From: Sipunculus nudus
Lineage: Eukaryota; Annelida; Sipuncula; Golfingiida; Sipunculidae
Assembly (NCBI GenBank): GCA_026874595.1
Contig: CM049306.1
Location: 97,085,642-97,149,641, forward strand
Reading direction: 5' to 3'
DNA length: 64,000 bases
The notes below the pieces were generated by a model, which saw only the letters and a program-made list of their open reading frames with translations, was not told where the DNA came from and did no database searches. Position numbers and translations under genes: made by a program. Shown here piece by piece: positions 12,301 through 24,300 of the stretch (the first letter of the stretch is position 1; each line of letters starts with the position of its first letter).

Positions 12301-15300
12301 CTAATATCTCTGTGTTTGTTATTGTTGTGATTCTGCAGCAGTTCTGGTGGTGAACAGAACAAAGCAGAGATAAAGAAACTCGAGAACCAGCTGGCTAGAA
12401 GGCTGGCTTTACCTGACAAGGTCTATGTGGTCAGCTGCTCAAATCTAAAGGTATACTGACACTATACCCTGTAATGATTATAAGTATAAAACACTGGTAT
12501 AAGCTGTGAATTACTTTATTGAGAACATTGCCAGCCTTTTTATTTAGTCATTCAATATATGTTAATATCATAAACACTTTGAAACCAGCTTTGGGAAAGC
12601 TCATTGATCTGCTCTTTAATGTTTGAATTATTGACACAGATTTAACAATCTAAATATCACACAAATAAAGAATTTAAACTGTCATTATTTCAAAATGCTT
12701 ATGCATTTATTTGTGAATATTTGTGCAGGTTTGAAAATACTTTTATTATGCATTTTTTAATGTAGCAAATAATGGAACATTATAATATAGGATTTATTCG
12801 GAAATTGAGTTTGACCATATAAGCACATTTCTACAGTTATAGTCCGTATCTGATTTATACTTTAGATACATCAGTAGTGGATTAGAAGCACAAAACAAAA
12901 TATGGGTATCATTGCAGAGAATAACTTAATTATGTGATATACCTGTTGTGAATAATATTTCTGTTCTGTACCCAAGGGGATTGAGGAACTGAAGTCTGGA
13001 ATCTGTAAAACAGCTCTCAGTATCAAGATCCCTGAAAACAGAAGCTCTCTGCAGGAGCTGTACCAGGCAGTCCTGTTGCAGCAGAGTGAAGGCTTGCTAG
13101 TGACAGAACCAGCAGAAATGGCTGAATTTATTACATGTGATATCAGGTCTGAAGAGATGAAACATAATCTTAAAGTCTTGAATGAACTGGTGAGTCAGTC
13201 CCATAAGTTAGTGAATCATGTAAACTTTATTGTCTTAACTTATTAAATTACCTGAGCATATTCTTGTAATTGTTATAATCACTTATATAATTTTATTATA
13301 AATTAGTGAACCACAGAACCATTTTGTTTATTTAGACTTTCAGTGAATCAAATTACTATTTCATTCTAATTTTGTAACTCAGGGAATCACTTTTTGTTTA
13401 TTTGGTGAATTGCATACTTGTTTTGTTCTAACTTAGCAAAGCACTGTACCAATTTGATAGAATTGTAAGTTGACCACATCCCATTTTGTCAAAACTAGAT
13501 GTAAACCTTGTGACCCCTTTGTTTGAGTAAACTTACAATATGTTTTAACTAAGTGAATAATATGAACTCTTTTGGCCACTACTTCAAAGAAAAATACATT
13601 GTGTAGCAGTTTCGTCTACCAGTTGTATTGATGCAAAAATGAAGATAAATTGTTTCTGCGATCATTTTTACAGGACACACATTGCCTTCAGTTATGTGGG
13701 CTTCTGTCACATTTACCAGTCTTTTGCTCCAGAATACAGTAATATGTCAAATACCATTAATCATTTTAGTAACAAAATAATAACTTGAAATGTAACATTA
13801 TTTAATATACAGGAATATGTGCATCAATTAAATTTAAAACAGTATAAAATCAAAATCATTAAAAGGACCATCTGTCATATATGAATATAAAACAGGGCCT
13901 GATAATGGAAGTGGGATCCACAGAGTCCGAGAGATTGGTTTGTACAAATCCCACTGCCCTGGCTGATTTTGCTTGCTCTCTTCACCTCGATGATAACAAG
14001 AAGTCCTTCCAGTTTCATGCTGAGCAGTTTTGGCCTAAAAAGCTTGGCTGTAAGAGGCCAGACCCTGGTTTACTGGTGACAGCGCTGGAGGAGATCCCTG
14101 CCAGTGGGATCATCAGAGAGGTCCTGCTACCTCTGTTTTGGCAGGTGTGTATACTAGTGATGTGCCAATTAATCCATTATATCAATGATTGGTCATTTTT
14201 TTTCATAATCAAGTATATTGTTTGCATTTTTGCATAATCAGTCACAAACGATGAGGTATGCACATTCTAAGAAGTTACATTATTCCAATAAAATATTCTA
14301 AATATATCAGACATATGAGAGATGGGGCACTAAAAAGTGAACAGCATTGAAGTTTATCCTTGTGCAACAAATAAGTATCAACAACCAGGCCTTTCCCTTG
14401 AACTTTCAACCTTTTCCAACTTTTATTTCTGGTACAATTCTATAAAGCACATTTCATGGTAAAATAGATGGTGTATTAAATAGTTGATTAATAATTGATC
14501 ATCGGTCATTATCTTTCAGTCATTGTAAGGGACATAATCAGGAGCAATATTATGCCTATTCTTTCACACTGTCAGTTCAGTTTTGCTTTATACAAGTTTC
14601 TAACTTAAATAACTCCAGTTAACCTGTTGAACAGCTTTTTATGGCTCTGCATGTTGGTAAACACAGTCCCTGTGTGTCTGTTTACCATAACAAGGCCACA
14701 TGACTGGAGGTCTAGTTGTGATGTGCACCACGTGGTGTTTCAGCCAGTGGAACATGTATTACATTCTTGGGCCAAGTCAGTCAGGGCATCACCTGCATGA
14801 CACATTGTGGCTCTGTGATGCACAAGGCCCCATGTATTTATGTTGACACCTGTGATTGCACCTGGTCCACTGCTTTTAACACTCATTTACAGGAGTAAGC
14901 AAACAGTTCCAAGGCAAGTACAGATTTATTTTAAAAGGGAGAAGCTATTTTTCGTGTAAAATCAATATGCTTTATAGGTGATTAGGCCCCTTTAATATAC
15001 TTTTACAACAGATTCATATAATTAGTGTATACTATGACATTCACTCATACTCACATTCACTTGTGGGAAGATTATTTATTGCAACAAAGATTTAATGTAC
15101 CAAGTACAATGTAGTTGAACTAACTGCTGTAACTAGGATGTACAAAATTTAGTATTATGCACTGATGTTTTAAGGTTTGGACTATGAACTGTATAGGCAT
15201 TTGCTGTTTAATGAATATGAAAGCATGTGTGACACAGAGTATTTTAATTTTTGAAAATTAACATATTTATGCCTGGCTGTCTGAGGAACTGTCAAAGAGG

Positions 15301-18300
15301 CCTCATCATCTATAAAGCATTTTGAATTAAAATGAAAAAAATCTTCTCTTTGAAATAAATTGTTACATGCTAAATTATTGTTGTGAAACTGTTTGCTTAC
15401 TCATGTACACAAATGTTAAAAACAGTGGACTGGGCGCAATCACTGGCATCAACTTAAAACACAGTGCGTGGGACTCCATGCACCTCTGAGCCACAGCACC
15501 TGTCAGTCATGAGATGCCCAGACTGACTTGGCCCCAAAAATGTAATACATGTTCCCTGTGTCATTTCCGCTGAGGCCCCTAGACCTATCCAAGAAATTCA
15601 TTGGGACAGTTTCCACAATGAATTTACATTCAGCCCATGACCGTAATGTCCATATATTGACTAGTTTGGACATGTCTTTGTTTGGGATCTGTCGCACATG
15701 GACAAAATCGGACCTCCCATCACGCAGCCTTGTAATTGTAAACAGGCACTCGTGGACTGTGTTTACTAGCACATAAGCCTTAACAAGGAGTTAAACAGCT
15801 CAAAGTTAGGTAATGAGACTGGGTGCTGGGATGGTTTTGCCTGGAAATTTTTGTACGAGGCAAAACCGATAGTGTGAATGAATAGGCAAATTATTTTTAC
15901 CTGATTATGTCCCTTTAATATCCATTAATAATCAGTTCAAAAATTTATTGTTGATAAAATTAGTGGTTTGAATTGGGAGCAATGGTATATCAGTGCAAGA
16001 GAGTTGATAAAATATTGATTTCTTTTCTGAAATTGTTTTCAATTCAGTTCAGATAAAGGGTTGATGTAGCATGGTTGTATGCACTATGAGAACCATTTCT
16101 AAAATGATTGGTCCGTCTGCTGCAGGGTCCCATGGTAACAGAAGACCAGCTGAAACGACTGATGAGAATCCTGGTTGACCTTGGCTTACTGATCAGCCAT
16201 GTTTGTACACAGAATGGCCTCCAGGACCTCACAATGCCCCGCTATGGCAGTCTGTCCATCATGGAGGGGTTCTCCTTACCTCTCATGGACCTTTACATGG
16301 ACAAGCGACCGGTTTGTGTTCAGAGCATACCTGTATCCAGGAATCTTTAAGCAGGGCTCCTACTTATTTTTAAAGTCTTATAATTCAATTTGCCTTTTAT
16401 AATCATATCTCTTATAAATCACATATTGCTGAGCAGAGTTTAATATTTGTTTTACATTGAAAAGGACAGAACACTAGGATATTAAAGTACATAAAGAATT
16501 TACATATAGACATTTATTAGAAAATATACTGTGGTTGGGACTTTATTCTGGAGGGTTTCAAATATTTTTATTTGTGAGAAGGAAACTGTTGTGAATAAGA
16601 TACCACATCTGCACTGGTGAACAATAGTTTATTCTGTAGTCTCAATGGGATCTCACACATTTTGACAGCAGCATCAATATTAAAATACGTTTTACGTTTC
16701 CTGTAATTCAAAGATTATTTAGCTCTTCATGCAGTTGTTAAGATATTAAGAGCATATAGGTGATTGATAAGTATTGGTTATGTATATTGTGTAAGTAACT
16801 GTATGACAAATCATGAAAATAAAACCCTTGTAAAACAAGAACATGAAAATTACCAATATTAACCCTCTAGTATATGAAGCAAACCACAGTATTGAAGATT
16901 TTGTAAGGTATAAATCTTAACCTTGATTAGTAATTGATCTTTGGCAGGAAGTATGGACATGTGATTTAGAAATTAATGCCACAAGTGATTGGGTATTTTT
17001 TACATGCAAGTGGCTCTTTGAATTTTAAGACCTGACATTGAACTTTCTCACTTCTATTTTCATTTTACTGAGGATCATGGCTCGGCACTTTGTGAACTCT
17101 TCAGTTCTTTATTCAATTTTAATTTTCAAAACAAACAAAGCCTGAATGCTTTTCATGAATAGTTATTTCATAGATTAATCTCCTTTATGCTGCAGTGGTC
17201 ATTTGAAGATAATTTGGTACTTTATTTATTTAAACAGCAGCTGAACTGGACCCCACATCCTTTTGTTGGAGACATCCAGATCAACTGGGTTTTTGAGTTT
17301 CCTCTTGGTGTTCCTGACTGTCTTGTTAAGAAGCTGTTAGCAGTAGGTCAGCAGTCCATGACAGACCACACCTACCTGCATCGATGGAAATATGGGGTCC
17401 TCACCAAATATGGAGAGGTAGGGTTGCAACAAGCAGCTAACAGATCAAACAATTATGACAAAATCAGCTGTTATCACTTTATAGTAGCAGTAAATATTAA
17501 ATTTGCAAATGGTTTGACCTATGTTATTGAATTTTGTCTTAATTTTAATTTTACTATTAAAGTGTATTTGTTTAGGTTATTTATTTTTGTTTTTCACCAG
17601 GTGAAGTATTAATTCTTCTTTAATTGTCTGATAGAGGAGGACATTGAAGCTATATAGATCTTTCAGTTAGTGATAAAAAATTATTTTAAAAAGTTCTATA
17701 ATTATAATTATTTCAGTGAAAATAATGCACCCACAAATTATTTTGTGTCCCAGAGCAAAAGAATACCTTGTTTTTTTTATTAGCCCTCAGCCCTTAGGCT
17801 GATGGGCTATTGTCGTCACCCAAGCTGTCCGTCCGTCCGTCCGATGTCCGTTAACTTTTACCTTGTGAGCAGGATATCTGGAAAAGGATTCACCGTCAGA
17901 ATTTTATTTCCTCAGTAAAGATGTATATCGACAAAATCTCAGTCAAGTTCGAAGATGGGTGACCTTGACCTATTTTTCTACATTTTAGAGCTGATTATAG
18001 AAAAACACTTAGATGCTTATTACTCAGGAACCATTTGGTAGATTTTCACAAAACTTACTATGGTTATTGGGACTGATAGTCTGTACCTGCTACACAAGTT
18101 TGGTGGCGCCACCTACAATTTCTGATTTTTAATGAATTTTTATCGGATTTTTCAACTTTGGGCTTGTGAGCGGGATATCTCTAAAAGCATTCACCGTAGG
18201 AATTTTATTTTTTCAGTGAAGATGTATATTGACAAAATCTCGGTCAAGTTCGAAGATGGGTGACCTTGACCTATTTTTCTACGTTTTAGAGCTGATTATA

Positions 18301-21300
18301 GAAAAAACATTTAGAAGCTTATTTCTCAGGAACCATTGGGTGGATTTTCACAATACTTACTATGATCATAGGGACTGATGGTCTGTAACTGCTGCACAAG
18401 TTTGGGGGCCCCACCTACAATTTCGGATTTTTAATGAATTTTGCTTGGATTTCTCAACTTTGGCCTTGTGAGCGGGATATCTCTAAAAGGATTCACAATA
18501 GGAATTATATTTCTTCGGTTAAGATGTATATCGACAAAATCTTGGTCAAGTTCGAAGATGGGTGACCTTGACCTACTTTTCAAGGTCACAGAGCTTATAA
18601 TAGAATAAAACTTAGAAGCTTATTTTTCAGGAGGCATTTGGTGGATTGTTATGAATCATGGTACATACCTCTCCATTTTAAATTTATAACTGAGGCATCC
18701 ATGTGAGAACAGATATTTAGTACTTGTTACTGTTATCACCTTTAAACTCTGTTCTTTTGGCTGAGGGCTTTTGTCAGCTTCTGCTGATATTCTAGTTCTT
18801 ATTAATATATCTTCTGGTCAGTCTGAGTAGGGTCAGCAGGTACATGATAACAGAGTAAAAACACACCAGTTGTTAGAGTTAGAAGTTCAGATGATAATCA
18901 TTACTAGGTGCTGGTGTGCATGGAAGTCAGTTTGGACCAGGTAGATATTTGTTGCCGGGTGAATGCAGAGGATGGGGAGAAAGATGCAGTCAGGATGCTG
19001 TGGATCCACCTGGCTAAACATATCCTACCTGTCAATCACTTCCTGCAGTCAGCACCAGGATTATTTTACAAGGTGAGCACTTTAATTTGAAAATGTCTGC
19101 ATTTGTCTGCAGATACAAGAAGTCCACTGCAATAACATCATTTTAGTCTGAAGTTTAGGAGCAGTCACAAATGACATTGTTACAGTTATGGCATTATAAT
19201 GATTACCAAAATAGCCAGAAATTCTGAATTAAGCAGCTGTTCTTTTGTTCAAAATATGACTTGAGTCACTTTATAGACCACAGAAGAAATCTTCTATAAG
19301 TGACTATGATATAACAGTAGTTTTATAAAAGAAGTATATTTTCATGAGTTATATAAAGTCATGACATACATTTCTTAATCCATATTAAATAACCTCATGT
19401 ATTTTATTTCTTAATCCTACAGGTAGGACTCCTTCCTCTGGGTCAGCTTTTTTACAACGATAAGAAGGACAGTTCTGTCACATTCCCTTTACAAGACTGT
19501 GTTAGTCTATGTTTGGATATACCAGATCAGACTTCCAAAGACCACATTATTACAAAGAAGCTCAATATACAGAAAACCATGCCCATCAGAGGTGAGTCAC
19601 ATGTCTACATACAGGAAACTCTCATGGCTGTCAAATGATTGTTCAAGTTAGACTGGCCCAGCGGATATGCCTAACAGGAGCTATATGGCATAATATATAG
19701 GACAGTCATTGGTCCTGCCCTCTGGCAGCAAATTATATAACTAATTTCACATCCTACATTCATGGTTTTAATTATTGGGCTGGTGAACCTCAAGCAGACA
19801 GTCAGTGCCACCTGTAGTGCCTGAGGGTGTTTCAGAGATGTTATTGGGGCAAGTGTTTTTGGATTTTTGTAAGACTCAAATACCTTTAAAGTTAGTGAAA
19901 AAATCAATATGCTTGAAACCTTGTATGTCAGATGTAAGTTACATTTTTAGCTCAGCTGAGAGAAAGTCTATAGCATTCACTCTTTATCCATCTGTCTGTC
20001 TGTCCGTTAACAGGGCACAAATCGTAATGACTGGACCTAGAATCACAGTAATTGACATCCACAGAGGTCCAAGACAAATCTCCTTGAAAACCTGAAATTA
20101 TGTCTCTGTTACCCATATCCTCTGAGCTGTGGGGTTCAGAATAATAGAAAATTTGATACAAAAGTAACTGAACCACTAATGCATTGGTCTTCATGATTTT
20201 TTGCATGGATATTGATCATGGCGAGTTTCATCAGTTTCTGCAGACTGGTGGTACCACCTGTATATTTTCAATATTTTAAGATTTTTGTTCTCCATTGTTG
20301 AGACCTTTAAAGATGCAATCATATGTTAACAGGGCACAAATCATAATGACTGGTCCTAAAATATTGTTTCATGACATGCAGGGAAGTCCATGAAAAGTCT
20401 CCTTGGAAACCTGAAATTAGGTCTCTGCCACCAATATTCTTGGAACAATAGGGCTCCTAAGTACCCACCTGAATAATGGAAATTTTGATACAAAAGCTCA
20501 TTTATCTGAAAAAATAATGCATTGATCACCATGATTCTGTGCAGGGATATTGGTCATGGAATGTTTCATCAGTTTGTTTAGACTGGTGGCACCCCCTGTA
20601 TTTTTTTTATTTTTTTTTTTTACTATTTTTTCCTCTGTTTTTGAGACCTTTATAGCTGTGGTCATCTGTTAACAGGGCACAAATCGTAATGACTGGACCT
20701 AAAACCTTTCAACTTGACAGCCTGGAAGGTCCATGAAATGTCAACTTGGAAACCTGAAATTAGGTCTCTGTTACCCATATCCTCTTAATCATGGTGCTCC
20801 TAAGTACCCCCCCCCCCCCCCAGAATAATGGAAAATTTTATACAAAAGCTCAATTATCTGAACAACCAACACATCAATCACTATCATTCTTTACATGCAT
20901 GTTGATCATGGAGTGTTCCATCATTTCCTACAGACTGTTGGTGCCACCTGCATATTTTGATTTTTTTACGCATTTTTTCCTCTATTTTTGAGACCTTTGA
21001 AGATGTGGTCTTCTGTTAACAAGGCACAAATTGTAATCACTGGACCTAGAACCTTTCAACTTGACATCCTAAAGGTCCATAAAAAGTGTCCAAGGAGATC
21101 AAAAATTAGGTCTCTGTTTACCATATTCTCCTAGTTATGGTACTCCCAAGTACCCTCCCCCCCCCCCACCCCCACCCCCCCCCCCCAAGAATATACAAAA
21201 TTTAATGATTCTTTGCATGCATATTGATCATTGAGTGTTTCATCAGTTCCTGCAGACTGGTGGTCCCAACTGGATTTTTAGCTCAGCTGACTGTAAGTCA

Positions 21301-24300
21301 TCTGAGCTATAGTGATCACTCTTTGTCTGTTGTCTGTCCGGCCGTCCGGCCATCCGGCCGTTAACACGGCACAAACTGTAACTGCTGGACCTAGAATCTT
21401 GTAACTTGACATCCTGGCAGGTTCATAAAAAATCTCCTCGGAAACCTGAAATTAGGTCTCTGTTACCCATATTCTTTGAGCTATGGGGCTCAATTATCTG
21501 AACAACTAATGCAGTGATCACCATGATTTTTTGCATGGGTATTGATCATGGAGTGTTTCTTCAGTTTCTGCAGTCTGGTGGCGCCACCTGTATTTTTTCG
21601 ATTTTTACTAATTTTTTTCTCTATTTATGAGACCTCTTAAGATGTGGTCATCTGTTAACAGGGCACATATCGTAATGACTGGACCTAGAATCTTCTCACT
21701 TGACCTGCAGGGAGGCCCATGAAAAGTCTCTGTGGAAACCTGAAATTAGGTCTCTGTTACCCATAACCTCTGAGCTATGGGGTTCTGAAGTACCCCCAAG
21801 AATAATGGGAAATTTGATACAAAAGCTCAAGTATCTGAACAACTATTGTATTAATCGCCATGATTCTTTGCATGGATATTGATCATGGAATGTTTCATCA
21901 GTTTCTGCAGTCTGGTGGCGCCACCTGTATTTTTTCTATTTTTACGAATGTTTTTCTCTATTTTTGAGACCTTAAGATGTGGTCATCTGTTAACAGGGCA
22001 CAACTCATTATGACTGGACCTAGAATCTTCTCTCTTGACAAGCAGGGAGGGCCATAAATAATCTCCTTGAAAACCTGAAATTAGGTCTCTGTTACCCATA
22101 TCCTTCGAGCTATGGGGCTCTGAAGTACCCCCCAGAATAATGCAAAATTTGATACAACGCTCAAGTATCTGAATAACTACTGCATTGGTCATCATGATTC
22201 TTTGCATGAATATTGATCATGGGATGTTCCATCACTTCCTGCAGACTTGTGGAGCCACCTGTATTTTTTCCAATTTTTACGATTTTTTTTTCTCTTTTTT
22301 TTCCGGACCTGCAATGAAACTGTCATATGTTAACAGGGCACAAATTGTAACCACTGGACCTGGAATCTTCAAACTTAATATAAAGAGAGGGCCATGAAAA
22401 ATCTCCTTGAAAACCTGAAAATAGGTCTCTGTTACCTATATCCTTCGAGCTATGGGGCTCTGAAGTACCCCCCAGAATAATGGAAAATTTGATACAAAAG
22501 CTCAAGTATCTGAATAACTACTACATTGATCACCATGATTCTTTGCATTAATATTGATCATGGGATGTTACATCACTTTCTGCAGACTGGTGGCGCCACC
22601 TGTAATTTTTTCCAATTTACGATTTTTTTCTATATATTTGAGACCTTCAAAGAAGCTGTCATCTGTTAACAGGACACAAATCGTAACTGCTGGACCTGGA
22701 TTCTTCTTACTTGACATCAAGAGAGGTCCATGAAAAATCTCTATGGAAACCTGAAATTAGGTTTTGTTACCCATATCCTTCGAGTTATGGGCTTGTAAGT
22801 ACTCCTAAGAATAATTAAAAATGTGATACAACCGGCTTCTGTGGCTCAGGGGTAGAGTGCAGGACTCAAAGCCGGGAGAACGTGGGTTCGAATCTCAGCC
22901 GAGGCGGTGAGGTTTTTCACGGTCGGCCCCAACCCAGGGTGAGCGCTCTGCAGGCTTAATGGGAAGGCTGTGCCCTACAGCCGTGTATCACTCACATACG
23001 AGTGCGTCTTTGGGGGGTTCCTCGGTGTTATGACCCAGCAATGGGGATGATTATACACCCAGGACCCGCAGGTGCGGTAGACACCGGGCCTGGGTGACAC
23101 CAGGATATAAAAAAATGATAGGAAGCGAGTGCTACCGCCCTGTCAAGTAGTCCCAAACCGAAAATGGAAATTCTGCAGATGTACATACTTAGTTAAGACT
23201 TAGTTAAGTCAGCATTAAAAAAAAATGGAGGCGGTTACCTCCACCAAAAAAAAAAAATTTAAAAAAAAAAAAAAAAAAAAATGTGATACAAAAGCTGCAG
23301 TATCTGAATAACTATTGTACTGATGGCCATGATTTTTTGCATTCATATTGATCATGGAGTGTTTCAACAGTTCCTGCAGACTGGTGGTGCCACCTATTTT
23401 TTTTTTAATTTGTACACATTTTTTTCTCATTTTGAGACTTTCAAATAAAGCCTCATCTTGTAACAGAGCACAAATCGTAACAACTTGACCTAGAATCTTC
23501 ATACTTGTTATCTAGGGAGCTCCATGAAAAGCCTTCATGGAAATCTGAAATTAGGTCTCTGTTACCCATATCCTTTGAACTATCGGGCTCATAAGTACCC
23601 CCGAAATAATTTAAAATGTGATACAAAAACAGTGTTTGTTTCTGGAGAACTCCTCTGAGACCCTTGGACTGATCTTCCGTAACCAGGCATAGTTGTTCCC
23701 TCATCTATGTAGTTGTGCATAACAAAGATAGGTGGCACCACCTACAATCCTTTCTGGGCAGTCTGAATCTGGGTGTCTTTTAGATAACAGCTGATATCTG
23801 TTATCTAAAAGAAAGCTAGCATGTATATAGATATTGGATCTCTCAATCTTGTATTCGAATTCAACAATCCTTGAATTCAGCTGAGCGTCATGGCTCATGG
23901 GCCACTAGTTTTTACTTTTTACAGATATTTCCTCTATTCTTGAGACCTTAAAAGATGGGTCTTCTGTTAACAGGGTACAAATCGTAACAGCTGGTCCTAG
24001 AATCCTCTAATTTCACATCCAGGGAGGTCCATGAAAAATATTCTTGGAAACCTGAAATTAGGTCTCTGTTACCCATATTCTCCAAACTACGGGGTTTTTA
24101 AGCATCTAAAATAATTGAGAATTTGATACCAAAGTAGGGCACAAATCATAACCTTGAACCTAGATAAGAATCTTCTAACTTGACATCCTGAGAGTTCCTC
24201 AAACGTTTTCCCCAGAAACCCTAAAATTAGGTCACTGTGACCTATATTCTCAGAGTTTCAGGATATGTTTGAGCACTCAAACACACAAATTGCCAGATTC

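Noticed and set aside
15503-15772. 89-codon open frame on the minus strand
   Set aside because: It lies within the arm of an inverted repeat, has no recognisable family, and half of it is absent from the other copies.
22832-22905. Functional tRNA gene
   Set aside because: A and B boxes are present, but the acceptor and T stems pair poorly and the sequence is the head of a SINE with target-site duplications.
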